Source: Melampsora larici-populina 98AG31 | Taxonomy: Eukaryota > Basidiomycota > Pucciniomycetes > Pucciniales > Melampsoraceae | DNA: 64,000 nt | Reading direction: 5' to 3' | Assembly: GCF_000204055.1 (NCBI RefSeq) | Contig: NW_006768811.1 | Coordinates: 374,195-438,194, forward strand | In this document: positions 1 to 12,649 of the stretch, piece by piece | How the letters are laid out: the number at the start of each line of letters is the position of its first letter | Numbering within the stretch: position 1 is the first letter of the stretch | Notes under the pieces: model-generated | What the model was told of the DNA's origin: nothing | What the model saw: the letters and a program-made list of their open reading frames with translations, nothing else | Database searches by the model: none | Made by a program: the position numbers and the translations under genes

Positions 1-1
1 C

Positions 2-1125
2 TCCGTCTTATTAGAAGGGTACGTAATAGCAATATCAGTGAACGCAACTAAAACCAGACTGACTTTATCCCTTCTGGATCATCAGACAGATTCATTCGTC
101 ATATACACATGCTGATAACACAGTGGTGGTGGCCACTGATAGTATGAAGAACACGGTCAATGGTCAGTCGTCATCGATCACTTTTGATTCTGCTCTTGCT
201 ACATGGAGATATCTGACGAGTCTGTTCAGTCTTCGCCAAGACCTCGCCTTATGTCATGACACCGGAACTTTTTGCCCTTCATCTCGGTCTTCACTTTCTC
301 TCAACTTACAAGCATATCAATCAGTCCAATGTCAACATCATCTCACATCGTTGGACTCGTATTCCTAGTTCTGAAAAACCTCACCCACACGCTTTCAGTC
401 GAGATGGGAATGACGTAATTCAAGTTGAAGCTGTGGTACGCAAATCGACCTCGGATATCTTATCCGCTACAATCAGAAGTGGAATGAAGGATTTATTAGT
501 ACTCAAAACTACTGGTAGTAGTTTTGAAAACTTTATCAGAGACGAAGTGAGCCCAACCAACCCTGTTCTTCCGATACCAAAACACAAGTTTAGCTAATAT
601 TTGTGAGAATTGATAGTGGACCACCTTGCCAGAGGCCTCAGATCGGATCCTATCCACTTCAATCGAATGTTGGTATAACATTGACCTACCAGCTTCACTT
701 GAGCTCGAATCCCTTCCCAAACTATCCATTGATTTTCCAGCCCTCTCGAAATCAGTACGCGCTATCACACTTGAGACTTTTGCTAGTGATGAGAGTGCAA
801 GTGTGCAAGCGACATTGTATAAAATGTGTGAAGATATCATTCGCACCAACCCAGCTATCAGTAATGTCTTCTATAGCCTACCAAACAAAGTATGTCTTTC
901 TTCTCACTATCTTTCAATATACCATTGACTTAAAGTTGATAAGCTAATCTCCTTCGTGAATCTGATCACAATCACAAGCATTACTTGCCCATCGATTTAA
1001 GTTGGTATCAAGGCATTTCGAACATCCAGCCTCAGGATGCAGAAGTCTTTGTGCCAGTGGATGCTCCTTCAGGCTTGATCACCGCGACTGTGTCGAGGGC
1101 CGCACATGAGCCTAACCCTTCATAG
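2..1125 (+). CDS. Urate oxidase (uricase), 5' end outside window
   Basis: Uricase oxidises urate to 5-hydroxyisourate in purine breakdown, normally in peroxisomes. Exons read 2-18, 163-bounded 86-162, 230-546, 617-889 and 979-1125; each intron (19-85, 163-229, 547-616, 890-978) is GT..AG and restores the uricase frame. Family landmarks are present in order: SYTHADN, the active-site Thr-Asp in VATDS, FAKTSPYVMTPELFALHLG, RWTRI, FIRDE/WTTLPE, SVQATLYKM (the Val-Gln that contacts urate) and LPNKHY (Asn-Lys-His), whose codons are split by the last intron after Lys. About the first 45 residues lie before the window. The protein ends in Asn-Pro-Ser, so the usual C-terminal SKL-type peroxisome signal is not visible. 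Identity is very secure; the missing targeting signal could mean a further unrecognised 3' exon. Confidence 0.95.
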
Positions 1126-2858
1126 CTACTTTTGGCCCTTCCAATAAGCCTGATTGGCTGACCATAAGAGTCTTTCCACATGTTGGCTTGCATGATTATA
1201 TGAGTATCTTACCTCTCTTCACCCACGAACGGGGTAACAAGTTGATACATACCCCGTATTCTTGAGGGTGAAGCTTGGTTGTACAAAGCTTGTAATAGTA
1301 ATCAACTTTCCTATGTTGTATTGCTCACTTATTGTAACATGAGACTTCGAAGTACATTTAGCACCAAATACCCTTGAAAGAAGGCGGTTTTGAGACTCTG
1401 CAGCAAGTGGTCAAGAGATCGAACTATACCATTTGCTGCACTTTTTGTACCACATCCTAAAATACAAAAATGATTGAAGCAAACTCAAATATTGATTTCT
1501 CCCAACATCCCTGTTTGAAAAGCAGGTGTAAGTAGAGTGAATACAAATGAGATTCAACTTTGTTGATTGCCACTTCATAAATCTAGCACGCAGTTCTATA
1601 AGTCCTATCCTGGGTGCTATAATCACCGCTATCCGATGCTTCATGGATCAACTTATGTCCAAGATGACAGATCGTCATTGAAGGCGGGAAATTTTGTTAT
1701 CACCTGGCTGATTTTCTCTATCCGAGTAACATCATCTCAACTTATCTGGACCAGTGTTCAAGGAAGGATGTGACCAGGCTGCTAGACAGGCAATGATTTA
1801 AAATATGTGCGAGAAACTCAAAGAAACTATTTGAAGTGAGGACAGAAAACACAAATATCTATCACATCATATATGCTCAGAGAGAATCAATAAGCCTATA
1901 CATAGAAACTTTAGGTAGGAGGTACAAGATCAACCCACATCCCACTAAAAAATGCGTGAACATGTGGTCAGTAATAGTATGAATGCTCCCTCCCTACCTT
2001 TAGCCAACATATAGGATACTTTGAATTAAAAACCTTGGTTGACATGGGCTGTGTTTCCAAGGAGTGATAACAGTTCTAGAATGAAATTTTCAATTGACTT
2101 GATATGTTGGGTCCTTCTTGAATCAAAGCCATCCTTGCTTGTGGCTGAAATAGCAGGATTCAAGTAGGAAAAATGCCTGAAATACTGTCCCTGCATCAAA
2201 ATGCTACTTATAAATTGTCGATTTTGAACACACTGTCAGAAAGCCCCACCTGGGAAGAATACTCCTTGTAGCAATTTATTTTTTGCAAAGATGAATTTTG
2301 AAGGGCCGGGAGGCCAAAGTGCATAAAATTGTAGGCACTTTTGGGCCAACTTGAACCCCGCTAATACGCTCATTGTGTTTGCAAAATCCTCAATCCAAAT
2401 GGGGGTATACTGTCAAAGTAGTCAAGGATCTCTCAACTTTCTTTGATCACTCCCTAAAGACAGCGACTTCATCAATTAAATCTGAATTTCACCCAAATGA
2501 TTTACAAAATAAAGGATCAACAAAATAAATAAATCCTTTCAAGCAAGTTTCATTTATCCAAAATTAAATAAATACAAATACATTTCCATCTTCACATTAA
2601 GAATAAAAAACCCATTAATTCAACATAAATCCTATTGTCAAATTAAACCTGATACATGCTTTTATGAGTAAAACAATCAAATTGTCAAGATCGTATTGAA
2701 TAAAAAAACCAATGCTATGCTATGCTGAATTCAAACTAGAGAGATACAAAAACACAGATAGAAGTAAAAAATTAAAGGAGATATGATGTGTTTATATGAA
2801 AATAAGATGCATAATGGATAGGGTTACAGATGTCAAAGAAAAGCTAAAGTAGAAAAAG
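1126..2858. other. Intergenic, no gene recognised
   Basis: Lies between the convergent 3' ends of urate oxidase (+) and the LCAT-like gene (-). Only short open frames without recognisable motifs occur. The right half (about 2460-2760) is markedly AT-rich. Confidence 0.5.
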
Positions 2859-5084
2859 TCATGGTTTATTGAGTTCTGTACCACAAGCTTTAAGAGCTTC
2901 ATCAATAGATTCATGATCAGCCAATAAAGTCATATGTCCAAATTTACTCTCAACCACTGAAAAAATTAAACACAATAAGAAGAGTTCAGTTAATCATGGA
3001 CTTCATTCCTTGATCCATGACGTTGAAAATCAAAATGGTCACTCACCCTTCGTAACTTCTTTCCCCCATCCTCCAGGAATTCCTACTGCACTTTCCCACA
3101 GTATCACTCCATCTCCCCAATCAAAAACAAGTGAGTTATATCCTTCTTCTGCGAACCTTTCTGGTTTTGGTTCGGTTATCATGGTACCCTTCACTGTTCT
3201 AACTCGATTAGCTGCCACAATCGCCATTGGAGGGTACTTTTTGCCAGACACATGTGATGTCTTGAGTCGAGCACGAAAGCTTTCGATCCGCTTGATACAT
3301 CTTTCAAAATGTGCTCGAATCATCTCTGGTGTAGCATTAGAAGGATGTAAAGCTTCTGACGACTTGGTACGCTCTTGCTCCACTTTCCTCTTCTTGCCGA
3401 TGTTTCGTGGCTCAGGTGACATCCCTACTGAATCTTGTAGACGAGGATGAAGACCTTCGACGAGAGTAGAGGGCCTTCGTGTGGCCGGACCAGTCAATCC
3501 CCGTTCACAAGATTCCGTGACACCAGCTGCCAATGGACTTAGACCGTATTTATCCCATGTTTTGATATTTGAAAGGTCAAGCTCGATAGGCTTGCCATCC
3601 GGGGTAAAAAAGCTACTACGATGGGGTAGAAGGTAGAACGAAGAGGGCCACGCTGTTATGCAAGAAAGAAGAATGAGATGAAAGTCGGGTCAGCTGAAAA
3701 GAAATTTAGCCAGGGTGAAAGCTTTGTTTGACTTACAAGAGCTTGTGTAAGGGTTACAGAGGTTGACCTGCCTAAAGAATCCATCCCCATACCTGAAAGG
3801 TGAAAAGATACCAGGACAACCTTGAAAAGGTGTGCCGAAAAAGACAACTTGTTTGAAAAGTGACATGTCTTCAGCTCTAGAAATTGCATTCAGTAGTACC
3901 AAGCCACCCATGGAGTGGGCAAAGACCGTAGCTCCTCGACCATCACGAGCGGAAGCCTTGATTTTGGTCAAAAACTTCAAGAGGCTGTCAGTGGTTTCTT
4001 CCAAGTCGGCTCTGAAATCATAACCCCATTGTTCGACCTTGACCCAACTATCAGGATCGTTCTTTCGGCGTGTGTTGAGTTGTTCCAACCTTCTGCGTAA
4101 GCTGAAGCCCAAGTCAAGTACGGGAGGTAGTGAATTAGAAACTCCAATGCGATCTAACATTGGACCGCTTTCGATGCCGTTAGAGATGTCCACCAACCGG
4201 CGTTCCTCTCCAGTCCATGCAGAGCCTCCATAAGCTTCATCCGCACTCAGTAGCATGGCTAGGTCTGGATCGCTATCTCGCTTGAAGATAGCCTCGTGAA
4301 CATTTGGCCACAAGACCCGTGGTGCTTTGCCTGTACTGTTGGTTTGTTGTAGGACTGAACCCCTAAACCCACCCAGGATCACTACGTTTCCACGAAGAGC
4401 CTTCAAACCAGAATGGGCGCTGTGGTTTCCTGAGGAGTGCGAGCTGTGGTCGCTTGTAGGTCCGATTAAGCCAGCCTGGATAGATGAAGGCGGGGAGGGA
4501 ATTTCGACATTGACGTATTCTGAAAACCTGCTTGACGTTCCATCAGAAAGCACATTTGGTGCGTCGCTATCAAAACTGCGATGGGAAGGGGTTGACGAAG
4601 GCGTTGAGGAGATGTGTGCGGAGGAGGATGAAGGTGTTCGCGTTGATGGTGAAGCAGAGGGTGAAGAGGTGTTAGGCCGTATGGCGCTGAATTTAGACCC
4701 TAGGACCGAGGGAAGGTAACTCGAAAAGTAATGAGTCAACGTCTGTCGGATGGCCAAATTTCGGTTCGAAGGTAGATAGTCTAATTCGTCTACCGTTCGT
4801 AGCGCAGAAAGGTCAATAGGTACACTGACTGCGCTGAGTCGACTTGCAGACTTCAAAACACGCTTGTATGGCTGTAATCTTTCGGGAAGATGAATGTATG
4901 CGTGAAGAGGGATTGAAGTGTTGTGCGCGGCAGCATGCACTGAGAAGGTTGGCCAAGATAACGGGACAAGAGTCGTCTCTTCTGTTCCGTTTGTTGTATC
5001 CATAGCGGATGGAAGAAGGGACGGCGGTGCTGAAGGGGGTGTTTGGTTAGAAATCGAACTCAAGGGCCTGAATGAGTAAGTCAT
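2859..5084 (-). CDS. LCAT-like alpha/beta hydrolase (putative phospholipase/acyltransferase)
   Basis: Exons on the minus strand are 5084-3737, 3652-3047 and 2956-2859, joined by GT..AG introns of 84 and 90 bp; the sum is 683 codons plus stop. The C-terminal two-thirds resembles the lecithin:cholesterol acyltransferase-type hydrolase family: a GGFRGS strand/oxyanion-type loop, a DPDLAMLLS stretch, a WGYDFRADLEE segment, and the nucleophile elbow AHSMGG with Ser near residue 391. The later exons supply SWPSSFYLLP, YGLSPL, the likely Asp in FDWGDGVILW and the likely catalytic His in KFGHMTLLADH near the C-terminus. The first ~150 residues are Ser/Thr/Pro-rich and probably disordered. ATG at 5084 follows an in-frame stop; ATG at 5014 is an alternative. 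Substrate is unknown; LCAT-type is inferred from motif order. Confidence 0.85.
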
Positions 5085-7474
5085 CGCTAATTATCAGAAA
5101 GAAATGTTTATAGGTCAGCTGCTATTCACTGTTTTGTGTAAGAAATCGTCACAAAAGTATATGAGAAAGGGTGAGAGTCTTCGATAGAGAAGTGCAAGGT
5201 AGGTAAAGGATTAGGCAGTTTCCAAGTCGGGTTAAATACGATATAGAAACAATGACGTTGACAAGCAAAAGTTATTGATGACGATGATGCGCAGAAACAA
5301 AAAAATGGAGGTTGGTTGCGAAGGATGCTCACTGTGAAAATAAATCGGTATACAAGAGAGACGAGGATGGTATGTCGTTTGATTTGATTTTGATGTTTGG
5401 TAAAAGAATTGGAAGTGCTGAGATTCCTATTAAAATCTGCCTAACAAATGTCCTTGGGGTGTCTGATCAATTCAGACTAACTCCTATCGATTGAGAATGG
5501 CCGGTTGAGACAGGGGAGAGACGTTATCAACTTGCTGAGCTGATGAACATTGAGTAATGCCAAAATTGTAATGCAGGATGTATGCACCAATGAAAGATAT
5601 GAAAGACTTACCAGTACGTGTTTTTTGTGAAATGATTCTCAACAAAGGTGATGAAGTCTGAAAGTGACAAGGAGGATCGCCAGCAGTCCGAAGGTGCAAA
5701 ACTTGAAGTCGAAAGTAGGTGAAATAGAACGATGTCGCAAGCAGACTGATGAGTCTGAGAGTTGAATGTTGTCTCAAGTCTAAGAGCCAGTGGCCGAGTG
5801 TAGACGTTGAAGCAATCGAATGTCCTGGCAAAGAGTCGGATTGGAAGCGGTTGAGATCAAGGAAACAAGATAGGAGTGAATCAAAAGACCAGGTCTTAAG
5901 AAGGATGATCGATGTGGAGTTGAAGATGATAATCCTGCAGTGAGAAATGGAACTGCGGGTCAATGACTAGTTGGTAGGAAGAGTGATGAAGGTGATATAG
6001 CTGATTTGCTGTTTAAATAATTTATAGCTTGATCCAAGATGATAAGGTCGATAGGCTCAGGATGAAAGTAAATCAGAAAGTATTATTTCATTATTCAGGA
6101 AGAGGAGAAAGAGTGAAGTAGAGCTTGATGTGATGAGATGGTTTAGCTGAGTAACATAACTTGTATTGTTGACTTTGACCAGGCACAAAAGGATATCAAC
6201 GATCAAAACATCGAAAGTAGAATTCATTCATCTTTATTCAAGGGACCAAGGCAGTTCAAGTTGTGTTGAAACTAAAGGCGATTTCAGACTAAAGAATCGA
6301 CCGAAGTAATGAGTTCTAGTCTAAACTAAACAATTGATGGTGATGATAAGATCACATCACCAGCTTTCCTCGATGTTTCCTCCTCCCGAGCTTTGCTTGT
6401 GTTGACGACTCTGTGGCTAGCATTGAGACCCCAGAAGACGTAATAAAGTTGACTCATCCCAGAAATTTTAGACGTCAAGACTCAAGAGCTGAGTAAAGCG
6501 GTTGCACAGCTTTACATCAGACCCTCTTCTTCATTTCTATTATGTAAAACCAAGATTTCATCATAGGTTTCATTGAAGTTCATCATTGTTATATGCATCC
6601 TGATTCCAGTTCAAACACTGAAGAAAATGCAAACTCTGAACGTCGTATCAGAACGTGAGATTATCAAATCAAATGAGTGGATCATGAAGTAAGTAAGAGA
6701 GCGGATGCTGGAGATGCCTGAAAGCCGTACACTTGGGTTCTCAAAAGCCTAAAAGGTAAAGCGAGAGCTGCACAATCACCGCATTTCCATTGAAGACCGG
6801 CTTCGCCGCAGGAAAATGATTATTTTACAAGAGGTCTATTGTTGCTGCTGTCCAAGACTCAACTCTGCTGTGAAATCTGGTGAAGATGGCATCATGATCC
6901 ACCAACTTGTGAGATTAAAAGATGATTCCGCCTTCTCGTTGGATGAACGTATCTTTTGCCTATTCAGACATGCGATTCTTATAAAATGCCGCGGTGGCAA
7001 ACTGATGGCCATGAGACTGCCACGGCCTGGGTGCGCATTCGCTTTCTCAGTGACTCACGGGGCTTGAACTAAGGCTGGGACTCAAAGTGACTCCTTGAAC
7101 AGTAAGCTAAGTTCACAGTCGTCAAATGGCTGGCTGCAATCCATGCGGAAATGTCCATTTTGTCAAGTTTGACGATGATGATCAACAATCGGGGTGAACG
7201 GTCAACTGGTGTTGGAAATGCTTGCGGATTTCGGTTGGAGCCTGGCGGGAACATGGGCTGCGACAGCAGGGAGCTGGTACCGGGTGAATTCTCAAACCCT
7301 AGTAGGTCAGTGTGATATTAGCACATCGCTCTTCGCTACTACCGCCCGCAGCATCCGCAGTCACTCTGAGCTTCACTCGAATTCCAATCACCCACTCGCG
7401 CCCCCCCCTCGCTTCGGACCGAAACAGTCACCCCACCTCAACATTCGATACCAGCGAATTCCTCAAGGCACAAG
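5085..7474. other. Intergenic between divergent LCAT-like and eL20 genes
   Basis: This 2.4-kb stretch must hold both promoters. Open frames here (for example 5484-5963 minus) lack recognisable motifs and look like chance or 5'-UTR frames. A GC-rich imperfect hairpin at about 6988-7028 pairs GCCGCGGTGGCA with TGCCACGGC. The 400 bp before the eL20 start are pyrimidine-rich, as is common for ribosomal-protein gene leaders. Confidence 0.4.
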
Positions 7475-8157
7475 ATGGGTCGGTTCAAAGAATATCAAGT
7501 GATCGGTCGAAAGTTACCTTCCGACAAGGATCCTAACCCGAAATTATATCGTATGAGGATCTTTGCTCCTAATGATGTAGTCGCCAAATCTCGATTCTGG
7601 TATTATCTTCGACAATTGAGAAAGGTCAAGAAGGCTTCTGGTGAGATTGTTGGAATTAATCAAGTACGTTCATCAATCTTGGTCTTGAATTCATTATCCT
7701 GTTGTTGAATAACAGCTGACAAAAGTATGACTCATCTTTTTTGATCAGATTCACGAGAAAAAACCTCTCAAGGTCAAAAACTTTGGTATCTGGTTACGAT
7801 ATGATTCTCGATCTGGTACCCACAACATGTACAAGGAATTCCGTGAGATGTCTCGAGCCGATGCTGTTCACGCTTGCTACCAGGACATGGCTTCACGTCA
7901 TCGTGCTAGATTCCGTTCGATCCAGGTAAAGAAACGCCCGATTTATGTCTCGATCTTGACGAATCCTATAATTTGCTCATTGATAAATTCCCACGTTTCC
8001 TTAGGTCCTCCGAGTTGCCGAGATTGAAAAGACCGCAGATGTTCGCCGACCTCACATCAAGCAACTTTTGGTCCCCAAACTTCGTTTCCCTCTACCTCAC
8101 CGTTGTGTCAAGTTCCGAAGCACATTCATCGCTACTCGACCATCAACTTTCTACTAG
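7475..8157 (+). CDS. RPL20: 60S ribosomal protein eL20 (L20/L18a)
   Basis: Component of the large ribosomal subunit. Exons 7475-7663, 7749-7925 and 8005-8157 join through two GT..AG introns (85 and 79 bp), both in phase 0, giving 172 residues, the length of yeast L20. Diagnostic stretches include the N-terminal [85 protein letters not shown] and the C-terminal [10 protein letters not shown]...RPSTFY. The ATG at 7475 is the family start. No frameshift or missing segment was seen, so the gene should be functional. Constitutive high expression is expected from the family. Confidence 0.97.
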
Positions 8158-9611
8158 TGATCAAATACTATCTTCGCTACTCATCATTGTGTCCAACTCA
8201 ATGCATGCATTTGATACTATGTATAATCTAGTCAAGGCTAGAGGTTTAAAATTCACACACCTCATCTCGTCCTATTGTCTCGCTCACTTGTTTGCCAGTG
8301 TTCTTGACTTACTCGATTCACTCTTATGCCTCTTTACCGATTTTGGCTATGCAAGACGTTTACAGATCTCCAAGTTCGCTTAGACTTAACTCAAAAATTG
8401 ATGACTTGTCTTGATCACGCGTCCCCATTATCAAGGCAGTATCGTGTAAGATTGCCTATGAACAAATACACCGGTAATATATTCTTCATGAGACCGCCCT
8501 CTTTGAATTATGCCCATGTGTTGCGCAACATCTCTTGATTGCATCCCGCCAATGTCTGCCCAACGCTCAGTGAGGTATTTCGAGAGCCTCGCATCATCTT
8601 TGTATCAAGTTCCACTTCTTTCCACGTGGTTCAAACTTATCGTGTCCCAAAGAATGTTCATCTGGATCGGTACCACCGGTTTTTCAAGACTTTGATTTCA
8701 CAATGGCATGAGATGAATGATCTTGCATGATCCTTTGACTAAATATGAGTTTGCAATGCAAGAAGCAAATCTTGGATTCATGTACTGAGAAGTCTTGGTA
8801 GGATTTTTTTTGGTGATTCTACCCATGTTTGTCCTAAAAGAAATGTGGTCTATTGACTTCAGATGATTTCATACCAATTTCAGTGCCTTGACACAATCAT
8901 GATCATCTGCACACATCCTTTCAATTTAATACTTTCATATCCTGTAATCTACTTTTATCCCTTTTCTTTCTACCATACTGATAGCAAACTTTTGTGCTTC
9001 ATGTTGTAAGTAAAAAATCCTTTGGCCTCTTTCAATTTATCAATGATATCCATAGCTTTTCTCTTGCTCCAATGAAACTGTTTCAAAATTCTTAGATTGA
9101 CTTATTCTGTTTTTCATCCTTATACTGACATGTTGGGTTTCAAGTCCATGTTCTCTTAGAAATATTCAAAACTTTACATATTTTTTGTGATGTTGCAAAA
9201 AAATATTTGCATGAAATAAATCTCTTCTCACAACTTGCAAGTCATAAAGTTAACTCAAGTACTCACTTATATTAATAAAGATAGTCTCACTCTTCAGTGA
9301 AGTAGTCTGCAAGATTGAAAAGTTTCTAAAATAATAACATTCTGTCCTACAGATTTACGCAAAAAGAATAGGTATGGTGCTTGTGTGATTTGAGCTAAGA
9401 CTCATAGTCAAAAGGTTTTAGCTTGGATTGGGGTGTAGAGCCCTAGTTGCAATGTATTGGAAAAAAGCTATACAGGATAGGGTTTTTTAGAAAAACATGC
9501 AACTAATCCAAAGGTGATAAAAAGGTCTGCTATGGGGCGGCACGAATTACAAAACACAAAAGGGAGAGGAGAGGCAGGTCAAAAAATCTCTTATAACAAT
9601 CAGGAATCAAG
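8158..9611. other. AT-rich intergenic region
   Basis: Downstream flank of eL20. No open frame has recognisable homology. The sequence is AT-rich and has no obvious repeat until the mariner-type MITE at 9614. Confidence 0.4.
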
Positions 9612-9613
9612 TA

Positions 9614-10209
9614 CAGTCAATTTCATAAAGGTTGAAATCGAGGCGTTTTGAAAATCAAGAGGTGGTCCGTGCGCGACCCGTGACAGGTCTCAAAATTACC
9701 TTTGAGATCGAATAACATACTGTATGACAACCTTTAACAACCCTCCATCTTTAATCCTTGGTGGTGCAGTGGTTTGAATGCGTCAACACAGATGGGCCTA
9801 ACTCTGTGGTTAATCTCGTGTTCGACTCGCTACCTCGCTTTTGTTACCCACCTTTTTGTCTACAATCAACGAAGGGAGCAAATGCGAGCAAATAAAAACA
9901 GCGAAGCTCGTTTCTTTCTTTTAGTTCATGACAACGAGCATATAAAACACGAAAAACTTTGCAAAAAGTGTGATGCCTTAGAAGAAAGCTCCTGGGGCTC
10001 AAACCCAAAAATATAAGGCATTTGCACTAAGCTCATACCAGACGCACAAGGGCGTTCACCCAACTGCACCACAGACTATTTGGACTGACGATGGCTACTC
10101 TGTTTAGATTGGCATTTTTGTATGCATATCTCATACCTTTCACAGGTGGCGCACGGTCCACCTCTCGATTTTTAAAACGACTTGATTTCAACCTTTATGA
10201 AATTGACTG
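9614..10209. mobile_element. mariner-type MITE with TA target duplication and internal tRNA-like units
   Basis: The ends are inverted repeats: CAGTCAATTTCATAAAGG at 9614 and its complement ending at 10209, extending about 70 bp inward with mismatches (AGAGGTGGTCCGTGCGC against GCGCACGGTCCACCTCT). Both ends abut TA (9612-9613 and 10210-10211), the target duplication of Tc1/mariner elements. No transposase is present. The interior carries two tRNA-like units facing each other: TGGTGCAGTGG (A-box-like) near 9764 with GTGTTCGACTC (B-box-like) near 9820 on plus, and a corresponding pair on minus (B-box-like near 10000, A-box-like near 10066). Confidence 0.75.
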
Positions 10210-10616
10210 TAGATGATAATAGAAGAGTGTGATCTTGAATAATTAAGAATGCTAGTTTAGTGAGAGGTAATAACTATGAAAAAGGTAATAAGAGGGCTCA
10301 AGTTCAATTTTTTAAAATTTTATGTTTATGAATTGGGTATACTTCATAAGTTTGATGCTGTAAAAATTTTTCCCGATTCATAAAAACATATGCAAAACAG
10401 TCAAGAGCTTTTTATAGTGTCTTGCCCCTTTTGATAAAACTATTGTGTTTTGTATGTTTTAGAGCTTTTTTTCCTTTGTGATGTTGAGGTTTCTTAGACT
10501 CAACATCCATCATTTTGTCTTGGAATCATCATCATGGTCTCAATCTCTGATCATCAAAAGTCAATTCAAGAAGCTTCAAATCCCTATCAAGTTGCTTTAT
10601 TCCTAGAAGAGAACAA

Positions 10617-12029
10617 ATGCCTGGAGACGCTGCTGTTTGGGGTCCTCTGATCCCTTCTATGGGCTCAATGTTGTTTGAAGGTGACACCAACCGAGCAGCT
10701 CTTTTTGACTTTATATTCAACACAAAAGCCCAGCTCACATCACTAATAGATATCATGGAGGGCTTGCGCTATCACAAGCCACGGTGGCGCATGCCATTTG
10801 CAACTCCTTTTGATATCAATGATCTGCTTTGTGAGCGCAAGACTGAAATTCAACAAGCCATGAGAACGACTCGAAGTGGATTTGATGCCCTCTTGAAACT
10901 CATTGAAACTCATCCCGTCCACTGTGTCTGTGTAGGCTTTGCTAGTTGACAAGCGCACACCAACTCCCTTTGAGGCAGAAAGGGAAGTCGAGCGCGCTCG
11001 TCGACGAGCAAACACTACCCGGACACGGTGGTCTTCATGTCTATCTCAAATAACCCTCAACCACCAGTACAGAAACAGCTAGCAATCACCCTAGAGCGCT
11101 TAGGAAGCAGTGGGAATGGAGCCTCGGTTGGACGATTTGCACAAAATTACAAATGCTCAATTGGTGCTATAATCAATTGTACTCAGCGTTGTATCTCAGC
11201 AATCAATGAAAACTGTGGCCATTACTTACAGTGGCCTGGTTCCTAACGGCGGAAAGAAATATCTCAAGTGATGGCACTTGAAGGTTTTCCTGGTTGTGTA
11301 GCATTTATAGATGGGACTACTTTCCCACTTTATCAGCGTCCAGGTCTTGATGGTGAAATGTTTTTCGATCACAAAAAGCAATATTCAATCAACTGTCAAA
11401 TTGTCTGTGATTGTGATTGGCAAATCACTGCTTTCTATACAGTATGGCCCAGCTCTTGTCGCAATAATCGGATGTAGTCAATGATGAGTCTTTCAATTGA
11501 TCCTGCTCAATGGTTAGACCCAGTTGAGTTTTTTATTTCTTTTTATTTGCTTTCAATCACATTTCAAGAATCTAAACCAAAACAAATCTTAGATCAGTAC
11601 ATTCTAGCCGACTCAGCCTACCAAATCAGTAACACAATGGTCTCAACATATAAAGGGCCTGCAGCTCTGATTGATCACAATCATATATTCAACACTTTAG
11701 TTGCAGTTGCTCGAGTCCGCAATGAGCACACTATTGGTGTTTTGACCAGTAGATTTGGGTCTTTGCAAGAACTACAATTACAGCTGAATGACAGAGATGA
11801 TATGCTTGCCATTGTTGAATGGATACGTTGTCGTATTCTGCTTCACAACATGATGGGTCAATTGGGGGATGCCTGGGATAAACATTATGATGATTGTACC
11901 AAAGAAGAGTTAGATGGAATGTTGAGAAAATATGAAGAAATGAATGCTGAGATGGAGGAAATTGGTCCAGGTAATCTCCGACGTGAACTTGTGCGTGCTT
12001 ATGTTGTAGCTTTCAATCAACTCGGATGA
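10617..12029 (+). pseudogene. PIF/Harbinger DDE transposase, broken
   Basis: Pieces in several frames together resemble a DDE_Tnp_4 transposase. The N-terminal part (10617-10920) runs into the family stretch LERLGSSGNGASVGRFAQNY (about 11080-11150), then the catalytic core: FPGCVAFIDGTTFPLY (first Asp), YSINCQIVCD, YILADSAYQIS (second Asp) and ARVRNEHTIGVLTSRFGSL (Glu). In-frame stops or frame changes occur after WPGS (about 11246), after RNNRM (about 11477) and around 10950, so no full protein can be made. The C-terminal part (11481-12029) is open and ends in an acidic region. The second broken gene of the element lies convergently downstream. Confidence 0.8.
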
Positions 12030-12649
12030 GTTCAGTACATGATCATATCTTTCTGATTTGTATTTAGTTCAGAGGTGGATTCTTAAGCAAGTATATGTGC
12101 TGCTTGATACATAATTGGACTTCCCATCCAAGTCTCAAAATGAACTGAAATTATTCAAATTTCAGTTCCTGGCCATGAACTGGATCCTCACTTATACAGA
12201 TATCTCTTGAATAGCAATCAAAAGACCACAAATCACACAGATATCTGGATTTTTTGAGATGACAAGAGAAAAGATAAGAAATACAATCATACAGCAATCA
12301 AAAAGTCTTGAACAATTGGGGTTCAGGTTAGAAACAAGAGATATACTTGTGTATGTACATATGTACATCTTGAGATGACTATTGATGGAACCTAGACAAA
12401 TCAAGAACAAATACATGATATGAAGTTTGAACTGAAGGTGAGAACAGAAGAACCGATTCATAGCATAATCTTTGAGTTCTGAAACTCTTGCATAGATGGG
12501 ACTGGGGTAGAACGCTGAGGGAAGCTAGTGATCCCTATTGATTCAGATCACACCCATGTTCATATCAAATTTCACAAAGGTATGAATGAGTGTGAATGAT
12601 TGATACAAAAGACTTAGTTAAATGTCAAAAACTTAGTTTGATCGATTGA

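Noticed and set aside
5484..5963. 159-codon minus-strand frame upstream of the LCAT-like gene
   Set aside because: Low-complexity Ser/Leu composition, no motif, no splice link to a known protein; could be 5'-UTR sequence.
9757..9830. Possible tRNA gene
   Set aside because: Box A and B-like motifs are present but acceptor and anticodon stems do not pair; treated as a tRNA-like repeat inside a MITE.
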